Positions 39,401-48,129 of a DNA stretch of 64,000 nt are shown piece by piece. Below the pieces are notes generated by a model. It worked only from the letters and a program-made list of their open reading frames with translations. It was not told the origin of the DNA and made no database searches. Origin of the DNA: Anthracocystis setariae (taxonomy: Eukaryota; Basidiomycota; Ustilaginomycetes; Ustilaginales; Ustilaginaceae); contig CAKMXJ010000002.1 of assembly GCA_928724745.1 (NCBI GenBank), positions 248,001 to 312,000 on the forward strand, written 5' to 3'. Each line of letters opens with the position of its first letter. Positions within the stretch are counted from its first letter, which is position 1. The position numbers were made by a program, and so were the translations under genes.

Positions 39401-39541
39401 TGCTAGCTGGAGGGCGTCCGAGGTGTCTACGAGTGTGCGTTTGCGGCCGTTGATGAGGGTGGTGATCTTGAGCTGCTGCCCGAGCGGTTTGATTACCAGC
39501 CTATGCGGTGGCTTGGATGACGATGCGGACGCATCCGACAT
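36446..39541 (-). CDS. DUF427 domain fused to major facilitator transporter
   Basis: Single 1031-residue frame from ATG 39541. Residues ~10-130 match the DUF427 fold: RTLVDTSDALQLAETNYPVHFYFPRDA followed by KPSDHNETYCPYKGFAQYHDV. This small beta-rich domain has no settled function. Residues ~270-985 are a 12-helix MFS transporter: first helix WLRPFALLLAMAGGMCMGP, the loop 2-3 motif SNLSSRRGRLFVLRIA, helix 4-5 GLLGGYSACIAVHQSYISDVTPSGTRAH, and helices 9-12 from KISMFINAVAYALLIFS to FVLATALFIVSLVLLF. A long cytosolic loop lies between helices 6 and 7 and another between 8 and 9. MFS placement is nearest to tetracycline-resistance/HCP1-like solute carriers; substrate unknown. No intron signals separate the domains. 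Confidence 0.88.
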   Translation of the reverse strand: MSDASASSSKPPHRLVIKPLGQQLKITTLINGRKRTLVDTSDALQLAETNYPVHFYFPRDALLWAFTLKPSDHNETYCPYKGFAQYHDVAEAGTRIPDLKAAVWSYPNPFKTSDAYDIRGLFCLVAPSDRLDVMLDGRTITQEEANKICQEILADSPFNVSSPSLPRDVMEEERSSRGLGHLAGTLEPPTLKRSASTSSRGPPESFPIARPIGGELEIDSTNPVVADILYRYDDEAQEEERQHHGGHTPAARDSAQDAAQDGDKAADDHLLWFKDAPWYRRPSEKWLRPFALLLAMAGGMCMGPKIELLNMFVCETVLGDKYVNGGDMIVPHQPANASLTQQSHQQAGLHLERFQPWTPPSPLSVAGLASESDAVTAYFTALDEPNSTVIPAPKRPSKACFASPDVQSALATLQLQMTLSMGILAALTTGFWSNLSSRRGRLFVLRIAMTGIVFTDLVLLTAALVPRSKLPFGYNFLVLGTTIEGLLGGYSACIAVHQSYISDVTPSGTRAHIFAHFMGILYAGLALGPTLGGLLVKHTDNILSPFWFTLGVHLLYVVAVFFVMPESTSKQFRTKALREYEESQVEIKRKASERRNAELQPLLRRSVSLEQLDQPPFKKRAWKRVKVLFMNSVLYAPLEPLSFLLPKKVAVDEVEEVRSPTSGSSTPARGVLAPPEASASHISVSRVAPKMRYDTNLFVLSLTYFCETSIFGVMSFKLQYAQEQFIWGSAELGVYLTFLSVTRVLALTFILPLAIKFLHRPVKALRLPQDGPPVEEEQTVAPDSRRHSTLDDEGRPHRRLSSYGAVDESRSISDSDAAADDAEEWDETKKSVEELWTLRAKHLRLIHDSKFDLKLAKISMFINAVAYALLIFSTTPGLFFLATAITALGGGGGAAMSSLALALLKSPADAGKLFGAWSIASAISGTVFGPIMFANLFKRTTKSFPAAIFVLATALFIVSLVLLFCVKVRKPISLPPLPARPHPAANANANRDSKAQGTTKSNYRSAEFNTALSLHDTHKNNAGRHRLPDFD

Positions 39542-40572
39542 CTCGGTTGTCCTGTCTTGTCGTAGTTGCGCTGCGAGTGATTGTGTTGGTTTCGGTCACC
39601 GGCCTTGGTTTTGTTGTGATGAGCGAATCGGCAAGCGGAAAAGCCTTAAAGGGGCCTTGATATCGTGGTGACCGAGCAAACACTTGTCGATTGATGAAGG
39701 AGGAGGAGATGGAAAGGCTTATCGGTGGTGGTGCGGAAGTGTGTGAATCGGAAAAGGGAGCGCCGACGAGGTGATATGCAACGTGACTATCGGCGTGCAG
39801 CGTCGACAGTTGGTTGGGGCACAGCAGCGGTTTTGGTTAATTAATACACTGTAATATCGCCGTTGTTTCTTTTATTCCGCGGACAACGCTCTCTCTCTTT
39901 CTCTGCTCGAGCCGGCTACTGTATGTGGAGTGGCCAACGGCATTATTGCATTTTTCTTTTCGACGCCTTCCATGGTGCGTTTGCTTCACTTCATGACGCT
40001 CCATTTCTCAGACACTTGATTAAGCGTGGAGAACTGTGTCAAGCTGGGGTCTGATATGCAGATGGTTCCATGTCGTTCAGTCACTTCATCGGACTTAAAC
40101 GCGAATTGAAAAGCCTCAGGGTGCGTGGAATCGGTTGACAGTGACTATCGCGCGGCAATTGGTGCTGCTTGGCTGACCAACGCCGATGCTCACCTGCCGC
40201 GCTCATTTTCTTGAGCGAAAAGCGCACAGAAACACATCGGCACATCGGCACATCGGTTCATCGGTTTCAAAGGCAATACTTCAATCGCCGATCCACCAAC
40301 GAGATTGGACAAGCCACCAGCCTTGACCTTAATTAGGGTCTGGGTCTTGGATTCTGGCTGGCAGTCGGATGCTCGGAAGTCGCCGAGATAGCACGCAGGG
40401 CATGGACCAATTCGGATGTCTCTCGTGACATGAACAACTTCGTTTCTTGACGAGAGCTGATCAACTTTGATCGACAAGATCGGCCTCCGACACTCGCGCC
40501 TGCCATCGATCCGATATACCACTCGCAGCCTTTCACCAAACTGACAGTTCGACCTTCTGCCCAATCATCAGG
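39542..40572. promoter_or_regulatory. Divergent intergenic region, DUF427-MFS / cytidine deaminase
   Basis: About 1.03 kb. It contains three exact copies of CACATCGG at 40233-40256 followed by a degenerate fourth, and AT-rich sequence (TTAATTAATACACTG) near 39838. No gene supported. Confidence 0.4.
40233..40264. repeat. 8-base direct repeat CACATCGG x3 plus one degenerate copy
   Basis: Exact units at 40233-40240, 40241-40248 and 40249-40256, then TTCATCGG at 40257-40264. Located about 310 bases upstream of the cytidine deaminase start. May be a microsatellite or a repeated protein-binding site. Confidence 0.85.
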
Positions 40573-41218
40573 ATGGATCCGAAAGACTTGCAGCTCCTCG
40601 CAACAAAGAAGATCGATCTTCTGCACGCAGCACAAGAAGCAAGAAAGCTTTCCTACTCTCCTTACAGGTACGTGCATCGCTGGTCTAGCGTGTGGCCAAC
40701 ATTTGATCGAATGCTCACTGTGTCTCCTGTTCCAACCATGCTGCCAATTACACAGCAAGTTCCGCGTCGGCGCAGCGCTTCTCACCAAGTGGGGCGAGAT
40801 CATCCTTGGCGCCAACTACGAGAACGCTTCCTATGGTGGCACAGTCTGCGCCGAGCGCACTGCCCTTGCCAAGGCTCTCATCCGTTCCGACACTCTCGAC
40901 GTGCAAGAGCAGAACTCGGCACCCAAGGTTGAGCGTGGAGACATTATCGCTGTAGCCGTAGCGAGCGATCTGCAAGGCAGCTGCAGCCCTTGCGGCATCT
41001 GTCGCCAAGTTATTCGAGAGCACTGCAGTCTACATGCACGCATTCTCATGGTGGGCTGCAAGTGGAGCAAGAACACAGCAGCCAAAACCATCCAGGGCAC
41101 TGTGGAGGATCGAGCTGGAAACGAGTTCAACGAACCCAATGTAGAGGTCGTTACGCTCGACTACCTCTTGCCCATGAGCTTTGGGCCAGAAGACCTCGAA
41201 AAGCCAAGGCACTCGTAG
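40573..41218 (+). CDS. CDD1: Cytidine deaminase
   Basis: Zinc-dependent pyrimidine-salvage enzyme converting cytidine/deoxycytidine to uridine/deoxyuridine. Exons 40573-40667 and 40756-41218 give 185 residues; the GTACGT donor and CACAG acceptor join SYSPYS to KFRVGAALL, exactly the family's SPYSxFxVGAAL motif. The active site has CAERTALAKAL (zinc Cys and catalytic Glu) and SPCGICRQV (the other two zinc Cys). YENASYGGTVCAER is the substrate-binding region. Length is a little above the ~140-residue homotetrameric forms owing to an insert near residue 90 and a longer C-terminal end. Convergent with the next small gene. Confidence 0.95.
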
Positions 41219-41363
41219 CTTTCTGTCAAACACCATTTTCGGAACACCAATGCATTCATCCATCGTCTCCATCTTTGCTTCCAGAAAGATCATGCTACTG
41301 TATGAGCTTGGGAATCCTGGTCTAAAGTACAGCCTTGGTGGAGTCACCATCCGCAATGACAAT

Positions 41364-41933
41364 TCATCGTCTCTTCTTCTTGCCAGCAGGGCTCCTCCCA
41401 CCTTGTGGCAGCCACTCTTGGTCTACGTTGGGATTGCGAATGGCGCTTGAGGATGCTTGGCTTTGCGACTGTGCTTTGGCTACGGCTGCTTCGATTTCCT
41501 CGGCGGTAACTTGCTCTCCCGCTCGCATGCGTGCTGCGATTTCGGGTGTCACTGCCATCCGCTTTACGCCCGTTTCTAACGCAGTCCAAACGAGTGAACA
41601 ACAAAGCGAATACTAGTCAGCGACAGGGTTGTCTATAGTGGATTTCTTGAACAGAGCGAAACACTTACGGAATCCGGGAGCTCCACGTCCAAGACCAGTT
41701 TTGGGATCGTACTTGCCAGTATAGCCGCCTTTCTTGCCAGAGCCAAAGAAACGGGAGGCAACAGCGCCTACAATGATGAGCGGTACGAGCACCGAGGGTA
41801 TGCTATTGTGAAAGAAGAAAGTGACAAAGTTACCATCATGGCTTGAACTAGACGATTCCTAAGTGATGACATTAACGATGGCATTCGTCGTCTGCTATGG
41901 CTTAGAACGAACTTACAGGATCCAGCCAGACAT
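41364..41933 (-). CDS. Small single-pass membrane protein, conserved hypothetical
   Basis: Three-exon gene, 41917-41933, 41669-41802 and 41364-41575, encoding 120 residues; frame holds across both GT-AG introns. The first exon is only 17 bases (MSGWI plus two bases). An N-terminal hydrophobic segment ILIPSVLVPLIIVGAVASRFF spans the splice and should anchor the protein. A Gly/Lys-rich stretch with KYDPKTGLGRGAPGF follows, then TGVKRMAVTPEIAARMRAGE, an Ala/Glu-rich helix and a C-terminal DQEWLP plus basic tail. The TPEIAARMRAGE and WLP elements look conserved, but I cannot name the family. It starts 206 bases from the divergent gene at 42139. Confidence 0.75.
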
Positions 41934-42138
41934 GTCTATCGTCGTTTTTAGGGGTGGAATGCGACAATGTGCAAAGAAGTGGTGAAGAAGAACAGCGCGC
42001 ACGGCTTGAGCTTTCCAGCGCTTTCTCAAAATCTCGGAATTCGGCTCCGTCCTCGACTGCTTCGAGCTTGGCTTGTTGCCGTTCCAACCTTGCCTCGTGC
42101 CTGTGACCTGCTTCTACCAACAGATCGGCTTGGACATC

Positions 42139-43443
42139 ATGTCGGCTCCGGTTCTACCTGGGGCACAAATGACCACATCCACCCAAATGACTGCTACGGC
42201 TTCGCTGCGCGCCCAGCAGATCCAGGATGCGCTCAAGTCCATCGTTCTAGCCACTGCCTCCACCCTACGCTCCAAAACGCAACTCGCGCGTCTGCAATCC
42301 TCTGTGCCCGTCTCATCGTCGTCAGCTGCCGCGTCAGTCAATGAAACCTCTTCGAGCCTGGAGCAGCTTACGGGCGAATGCCAACGGTATCTCTCATTAG
42401 TGCATGGCCTACGAGACTATTTACTGCATGCGCAAGCCGCGTTGGAGATCGAACTAGAGGCCGCGACGCAAAGGGAGGCGGAGGAGGCGAAGCGCGCTGC
42501 TGAGGCTGCAGCAGAGGCGCTCAAGCGACAGAAGAAGGCAGAGGAGCTCAAAGCGAAGGAGGAAGCAGCAGAGGCGGAAAGGAAGAGAAAAGAAGAGGAA
42601 GAAAGGGCCAAATTGCAGGCGGAGGATGCGGCGGATGACAAAAAGGATGCCAGTGCAGATGACGCACTTTCTGGATTGGCTACTCCACCACTACCACCTC
42701 AAGTTGGGGAAGACGCAGCAGAAGGTGCAAAGAAGAATGATGGAGGCAAGGACGATGCGATCGTCATCGACAGCGATGCGGACGACGACGAAGACGACGT
42801 ACCTCTTGCGTTTGCTCCGAAAACCAACGAGGCAGGCAAGCCGATTGACCTTACCGACTCTCCTGCTCTTGCAAACGCTGTCAATCCCGCGGTCGACCCT
42901 TCCACATCTCAGGCTTCAGAAGCAGTCACGACATCGGCGCCAGCATCGGCACAAGACCCCACCACTACCTCGACCGACCTCAACGCAGGCGGCATCGCCG
43001 GCCTCGACCTCTCTTCGTTTGGCATCAACCTTTCCTCGCTTAACTCGCTCCCCGATCTATCCTCTTTTGGAATCCCTGCTCTCAGTGGCTCCTCCTCTTC
43101 TATGCTCGATTCGACTTCGCTTGCACCCGCGTCCGACTTTTCCGAGCTGGAAAAGATGATGGGCATGGACCTCTCGTCCACCTCTAACCAACCTGCTTCC
43201 ACCGACGCCTCCGGTCAAGCGACAGATTTGAGCGCTCTGGGCAATTTCAACTTTGACAACACCGACATGTTCGGTGGCGGCAGTGGTGGGCTGGATTTGA
43301 GTGGGTTTGATTTCTCCAGCTTGACCGGTGGCACAGAGGCTGCTGGCGCCGGGGGTAACGGCGGAGTCGACTTGAGCAGCTTTTTGACCAACTTTACCTC
43401 CAATGCTGGTGACAATGAGGCGAAGAAGCATGGTAGTAGCTAG
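42139..43443 (+). CDS. Hypothetical coiled-coil protein with SUMO-interaction-like motifs and DLSSF repeats
   Basis: 434 residues, single exon, ATG 42139. Family not recognised. Residues ~20-115 are helical (QIQDALKSIVLATASTLRS, then ECQRYLSLVHGLRDYLLHAQ). Residues ~115-175 are a highly charged Ala/Glu/Lys coiled coil. Two short hydrophobic patches beside acids, AIVIDSDADDDED and PIDLTDSP, resemble SUMO-interaction motifs. The Ser-rich C-terminal third repeats a DLSSF-like unit at least five times (LDLSSFGINL, PDLSSFGIPAL, LDLSGFDF, VDLSSFLTNF). The layout of a helical head and low-complexity hydrophobic/acidic tail suggests a transcription or chromatin factor such as a Mediator-type subunit, but this is only inference. 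Probably shares a short bidirectional promoter with the gene at 41933. Confidence 0.7.
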   Translation: MSAPVLPGAQMTTSTQMTATASLRAQQIQDALKSIVLATASTLRSKTQLARLQSSVPVSSSSAAASVNETSSSLEQLTGECQRYLSLVHGLRDYLLHAQAALEIELEAATQREAEEAKRAAEAAAEALKRQKKAEELKAKEEAAEAERKRKEEEERAKLQAEDAADDKKDASADDALSGLATPPLPPQVGEDAAEGAKKNDGGKDDAIVIDSDADDDEDDVPLAFAPKTNEAGKPIDLTDSPALANAVNPAVDPSTSQASEAVTTSAPASAQDPTTTSTDLNAGGIAGLDLSSFGINLSSLNSLPDLSSFGIPALSGSSSSMLDSTSLAPASDFSELEKMMGMDLSSTSNQPASTDASGQATDLSALGNFNFDNTDMFGGGSGGLDLSGFDFSSLTGGTEAAGAGGNGGVDLSSFLTNFTSNAGDNEAKKHGSS

Positions 43444-43675
43444 AGCGTTTGTATTTTTACCATGTCCGCTTTGTACTTTTAGTTTCTGAATGCAGTGCCA
43501 TCAAGCTGCGACAGTGGGGTGAGCAGGATGGTGTCTCTCGGTAAGAGGATCGAGTTCTCGGGACAAGGGAGTTGAGGGTTGGACCCTGAAGACTGCACCT
43601 TGTCTTAAATTTTCCAAGGGTTCTTCTTGCATCTTGTCATCACAGCAATCGTTGTTTTTGAACACCTTATCAGGG

Positions 43676-44500
43676 ATGAGTACATGCCGCACTCGTCGGT
43701 TTCCGAGGTCTGACGGGTTGTCGTACCATGATGCTGGGTACTGGAACGATCGATTCAGCAGCGACCCACGGGAACTGTTAGGCTTTGAATGGCTTTCCTC
43801 CTCAACGTCGCTGCTCTCTCTCCTTCCACATTCCCTGCTCCTCTCCACCCCACCGATCAGGATCCTTCACATCGGCGTAGGGACCTCCTCTCTCTCCCTC
43901 GACCTTCTCCGTTTCTGGCAACAGCATTCGCCTCAAGATTGGACCCACCGCGCAAAGAACGTCGTCAACATCGACTTTAGCCAGAAAAGCATCGAGTTCC
44001 AACAAACACACGAAAAGGCACTGCTGCAAGCATCAGGGTCGAAAGAAGAGGGGTTCATGCATCACTTTGTCTTGGATCTCCTCGATTGGTCCCAAGTCGA
44101 GCAAGTGTTGGGCGAGATGGAGGGGTTTGATGTGGTACTGGATAAAAGCACCACAGACTCGATCTCAACCGGTCAAGACATTCCCTCCTCCTCCATCCAT
44201 GGCGACGAATGGCATCCGACCCTTACACACCTCGCAACATCTCAGAAAGAGGTCGGAGTAGCAACGACGCAGATCCTAGGCATTCATTTGGGCAGCTTGG
44301 TGAAGAAAGGTGGGATCTGGTTGTGTCATTCCTACAGCGCGGGAAGATGGGATGATGTTGTGCGAACAGATCAAGGAGCGGGAGAGGGGGTGGAATGGTG
44401 GCCATGGAACGAAATCGCAAAGAACCCAGTACCGCTCGAATCAGCAAATTCAAGCGCACCACAGATCAACCATTACATCTATACACTCCAACGAATCTAA
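43676..44500 (+). CDS. METTL13/EFM-like SAM-dependent methyltransferase
   Basis: Class I methyltransferase of 274 residues. ATG 43676 is the first true start; homology begins at GYWNDRFSSDPRELLGFEWL, the conserved head of METTL13-type enzymes. SAM motif I is RILHIGVGTSSLSLDLL and motif II includes NVVNIDFSQKSI. DVVLDKSTTDSI corresponds to the family's VxDKGTLDA motif after strand 4. A Ser/Gly-rich insertion follows, then LGSLVKKGGIWLCHSYS as strand 6. Characterised relatives methylate translation factor eEF1A on lysine or the N-terminus; substrate here is inferred. The motif I Gly-x-Gly is present, so activity is plausible. Convergent with the PWI-domain gene, 55 bases apart. Confidence 0.82.
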   Translation: MSTCRTRRFPRSDGLSYHDAGYWNDRFSSDPRELLGFEWLSSSTSLLSLLPHSLLLSTPPIRILHIGVGTSSLSLDLLRFWQQHSPQDWTHRAKNVVNIDFSQKSIEFQQTHEKALLQASGSKEEGFMHHFVLDLLDWSQVEQVLGEMEGFDVVLDKSTTDSISTGQDIPSSSIHGDEWHPTLTHLATSQKEVGVATTQILGIHLGSLVKKGGIWLCHSYSAGRWDDVVRTDQGAGEGVEWWPWNEIAKNPVPLESANSSAPQINHYIYTLQRI

Positions 44501-44555
44501 CCACCCAATATACCACCTTTTCACTAGCATCGCTAATGAAAGCACAGGCGTCGTC

Positions 44556-45707
44556 CTAAGAGCGACGACTGGCTTTAGCCCGAAGCAGCTTGCTCCGCAA
44601 CTCGCTCTCCCGGACCTCCTTGCTCTGTGCATCAGCTCGATACTCTTGTTCGTCACTGCTCATACTACTATGTGAATCATAAGCCTGTTGCCGTTTGCGT
44701 CGCTTTTCCTCCTCTCGACCATCCTTGGACTCGGTATCGGGAAAAAACTCCCTGTCTCTGAACGACGTCCCTCTTGGCTCTCTCTCTGTCGCTGCCTTCT
44801 TGTTCCCTTCTCGACGCTCTGTGGACTGCTGACGGGAATCTTCCTTGTCGTCTCGTCCGTGGCGAGGTTTCGATGATCGTGCCGGCATTCGGTCGCGGTA
44901 GTCTGGAGTAACTGAGCGTGAACGCGAACGCTCCCTCGATGGACCCCTTCGAGAAGATCTCGGTGGTGGTGGAGACGGAGATCGTCTTATCCGTGATTCT
45001 GGCGAAGGCGAGCGCCGTGAGGGACGCCAAGAATCGCCATTCCTAGGCGGAGGCTGAGGAGGAGCACGCGAACCCCAACCGGAGTCTCTGCTCCGACCGC
45101 CTGTAAAAGCGTCGGCTCGACGATCGCCTCTACCATAATGCTCCCTCTCTCGATCGCTATCATATACTTGCGGTCTTCGATCCTGCAGTTTCGGCGCACC
45201 TGCATCCCATCTGGACCGTCTGCTTCCCTCCGCTGACCCCGCCGCCTCGGCCGCCCTCTGCGCCCTCTCCCTGGCCTCCCTCACCACCCTCTCCGCCTCC
45301 TCCCTATTCTTCCTCAACTCTTCCTTCTTCTCCTCCACAAACCTTTTGGGAATACCTCCAGGACTCTGCTGCGCACTCACTAGCAACTCCCACAACTGGC
45401 TCATGAACCCGGCCGTCTTGGCCTCCAAAAACCCCATCAATTGAATCTGCACCTTCTTAGGATCCGGAAACCGCTCCTCCTCCAGCATCCCAGCCGCATA
45501 CTCGAGCACCACATCATCCTCAAACCCCAACAGCTCCGTAACACGCGCTGCGATCCATGGTTTGATCACGGAGAGCTCCACTTTGGTCATGTCGACCTTG
45601 GTGGAAAAGTGCGCCGGGAAGGTTAGCTTGCGAAGTAGTGTGATGTCTTTGTTGCTGAACCGCGAGTCTTGCGAGGCGGACACGCCTTTGTACGCGGAAT
45701 CTCCCAT
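44556..45707 (-). CDS. SRRM1-like PWI/RS-domain splicing factor
   Basis: 383 residues from ATG 45707. Residues ~25-125 form a PWI domain: TLLRKLTFPAHFSTKVDMTKV, then VIKPWIAARVTELLGFEDD with the name-giving Pro-Trp-Ile, and KVQIQLMGFLEAKTAGFMSQLW. PWI domains bind nucleic acid, and SRRM1 bridges exonic enhancers with the spliceosome. A charged Arg/Glu helix (EELRKNREEAERVVREARER) follows. Beyond residue ~200 the protein is Arg/Ser/Pro-rich with many RS and SP dipeptides, ending in ELRSKLLRAKASRRS. Codons just upstream of this ATG carry an (AGC)n run that would read as poly-Ala if translation began earlier; the PWI start favours 45707. Confidence 0.9.
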   Translation of the reverse strand: MGDSAYKGVSASQDSRFSNKDITLLRKLTFPAHFSTKVDMTKVELSVIKPWIAARVTELLGFEDDVVLEYAAGMLEEERFPDPKKVQIQLMGFLEAKTAGFMSQLWELLVSAQQSPGGIPKRFVEEKKEELRKNREEAERVVREARERAQRAAEAAGSAEGSRRSRWDAGAPKLQDRRPQVYDSDREREHYGRGDRRADAFTGGRSRDSGWGSRAPPQPPPRNGDSWRPSRRSPSPESRIRRSPSPPPPRSSRRGPSRERSRSRSVTPDYRDRMPARSSKPRHGRDDKEDSRQQSTERREGNKKAATEREPRGTSFRDREFFPDTESKDGREEEKRRKRQQAYDSHSSMSSDEQEYRADAQSKEVRESELRSKLLRAKASRRS

Positions 45708-45987
45708 TTCGAGGACGACAGCAGCAGCAGCAGCAGCGGCGGGCGAAGATGAGCAGGGGGGGTGAGATGGTGGTGGAAGGGAAAGGAGTGATGAGATGAG
45801 GTCTGCGTGTGCCGCGGATAGGTGGTGGGAATTTTTCTCAGGGTCCACGAACGCACTCGACTGCCAAATTCGCATGTGGAGTTGGAAATCTGTCCATTTC
45901 ACCGCTCATCACACCAGTCAACGATAGTTTTGGGTGAGAGATTGACATTCATATCATCGCTATGTGAGGAAGGAAGAGGGCTTGAGG

Positions 45988-47020
45988 CTAGAGCTTGGCA
46001 AACTTGGGGGTCTTTTTCTGCATGACGGCCATCATTGCAACGGGCATGTCGTCCGACTGGAGCAAAGCCGAGTTGAGTGCTTGGACGTATTTAAGTCCTT
46101 CTTCGACGCTGTGACGGACAAAGGACAAGGTGATGGATGTGAGCACGAACGAGCACCGAAAATGCTGTGAGGTTGCAAAGAAGGGGCAGGAAGAGACTTA
46201 CCCATGATCACGGCTGTGCAGAAGATATATTTTGGTGCCTCTGACAGCGACTGGAGCCTTGGAGGCGATTTCGGTGGCAGTCTTGACCGCTGCGGCTGTA
46301 TCGACGAGATCCAAAACACAGACTATCTATTAGCTTCTGCCCACATCTGCAGTATACTGTCGTATCACTGGAAAGATATTCACCTACGACGCCCTCCCGT
46401 CCACCATCGACGACCTTGCTAAGGAACCCGATCTGCCTCGCTTCCTTCGTATCGAACTCCCTCGCTGTATAACACAACTCCCTTGCGAGCGAGTCATTCC
46501 CCACGATCTTCGGAAACCTCTGCAACGTCCCGATATCTGCTGCCAATCCTGCATCCACCTCCTTGATGCTAAACCTCGTACCCTCTGCAGCATAGCGGAT
46601 ATCGCAAGCACTCATGATATCGATCGCCAGACCAAACGCCACACCGTGCGCTGCGGCGATGACGGGTTTCTCGCAGTACTCAAACCAACTGATTGCCTCC
46701 TGGAAGTCGCGCAGATGCGAACGCATAGCAAACGCTTTGCGCGCCGCATCAGGAAGGTCGGCTACAACAGCACCGAGGGACTGCTCGTTGAGATCCAAAC
46801 CGGCAGTGAAGCAGCGGCCTTCACCGGCGACAACGATCACGGAGATTTGCGGGTCATCGCGGACTTTGCGGAGGATGGAGGTGAGTTCCTGCCATTTGGG
46901 ATCGATCCAGGCGTTGACAGGTGGACGATTGAAGGAGAGGAGGAGGACTCCATCGGCTGCAAGGGTCAGCTTGTGGTACTTGGCATCCGGGTAGCCGGTG
47001 TAGGGTTGAGGAAACGACAT
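45988..47020 (-). CDS. Delta(3,5)-delta(2,4)-dienoyl-CoA isomerase, peroxisomal (ECH1-like)
   Basis: Crotonase-fold enzyme of unsaturated fatty-acid beta-oxidation, 292 residues. Exons: 46384-47020, 46202-46322 and 45988-46108. Donors are GTGAAT and GTAAGT, acceptors GATAG and CACAG, and the total is divisible by three. [13 protein letters not shown] forms the oxyanion region. [34 protein letters not shown] carries the acidic residues (Asp, Glu, Asp) that distinguish dienoyl-CoA isomerases from hydratases. Exon 2 supplies [22 protein letters not shown] and exon 3 [20 protein letters not shown], both family hallmarks. The last residues are AKL, a peroxisomal targeting signal type 1. The first junction is the only one consistent with an open frame. 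Confidence 0.92.
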
Positions 47021-47618
47021 GGCTGTAGTTTTGCTTGTTGTCGGGTGTTGCCAAGTGAAGGCAAGGAGAGATGAAGGAAGTATAAAGGATGTTGGATGAG
47101 ATCGAGCGACGCCGGTGGGAGGAGAGCTGCGTTAGACGGCAAGTTGTTAGCGCTTGGCTAGGATGGAAGAGGGCCCGTGGAGCTTAACCGGTTATCCAAG
47201 CCCGTGAGGTTGCCGGAGGTGTGTGTCTGTTGGCGCAACACAATCTAACTTTTATGTAATAATTCTTTCTTCTCATCGGGCAGCGCGAGCAATCGGGTTA
47301 TTAATATCCGCTTCGAGCATGCCTCTTTCTTCTCATACAATTCATCTTGCGACCAAGCTCAAGACGATCGATGCAACCCCCAACGGGCGAGGCGCATGCA
47401 AACTTGACTTGAGCAAACGCCTATGCTGCCTTGGTCTGGGATTGCGTCTCTGTTTCCGAACGGAGGCTTTACGATTGCTTCAGTCAGAATCAGAGTGGGT
47501 TTGCTTGGACTCGACCACTCTGGAGCGTTGTGTTGTTTGCCGACTGAGTGCAGCCGTTAGACTCTGCAGTGGAGATTGGGCATACTTTTCTTGGTTGCTT
47601 GCCGACATCACTATCGCA
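47021..47618. other. Intergenic, dienoyl-CoA isomerase promoter / 3' flank of mitochondrial protein gene
   Basis: About 600 bases. A 279-codon plus-strand frame crosses here but starts at a non-ATG codon and lacks any motif. No gene supported. Confidence 0.3.
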
Positions 47619-47662
47619 TCAAGTTTTGACGAAAGGGGAATGGTTGCCGTCAACATTTTCGA

Positions 47663-47694
<32 letters not shown>

Positions 47695-48129
47695 GTCGGT
47701 TCATATCGAGCAGATGCTGTCGTATACTCACACACTGGCATAGAGTTCAGAGGTTCACCATCCTCACCCCTTCTCTGCTGCATCTCTTGGCCTTGCCTGA
47801 TCATGAATTCCCGCTTCTTGGCGGTGTTGTTCGACTTGACGGTAAAGTAGCCGAAGCCTGCTACCACCACCAGCGCCGCCCATCTGATTGGATCGCGATA
47901 AATACAGAGAAAAGGGTTCTAGTCAGTATCGTGTTGGATCAAGGGAGAAGGGAACTAGAGATGGAACTTACCCCCAGAAGATGGCCTTGGGTTGATCCAA
48001 GCCTTGTCCGCTCTTTGACCTGGTTGATTTGGGTGTGGGTGTCGCTGTGGTTGTCGAGTTGAACCTGGTCGATACCGCCACTCTCGGCAATGTGGATGTG
48101 GCTCTAGCTCGTATTGTTGATACCAACAT
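47619..48129 (-). CDS. Small mitochondrial inner-membrane protein, conserved hypothetical (DUF4748-like)
   Basis: Exon 1 is 47972-48129 from ATG 48129; its translation MLVSTIRARATSTLPRVAVS is a classic basic mitochondrial presequence. A GTAAGT donor at 47971 and ATCAG acceptor ending at 47884 lead to exon 2 (from 47883), giving FWGWAALVVVAGFGYFTVKS, one membrane helix, then a basic AKKREFMIRQGQEMQQRRGE segment. The 3' end is uncertain. Unspliced, the frame reads through a (CT)n microsatellite to a stop at 47619. Alternatively a GTGAGT donor at 47731 and CTGCAG acceptor at 47574 would create TAG across the junction and end the protein at SMPV, 103 residues, which I favour. Similarity to the small fungal DUF4748 group is tentative. 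Confidence 0.62.
47663..47694. repeat. (CT)n dinucleotide microsatellite
   Basis: About 30 bases of CT repeat with one TT interruption, within the probable last intron of the small mitochondrial protein gene. Confidence 0.85.

Noticed and set aside
36446..39541. Splitting the DUF427-MFS frame into two genes
   Set aside because: No stop, no promoter-like sequence and no splice pair between the domains; the linker keeps coding character throughout.
47223..48062. 279-codon plus-strand frame
   Set aside because: It begins at a non-ATG codon, crosses a (CT)n microsatellite read as Leu/Ser, and lies antisense to the spliced small mitochondrial protein gene.
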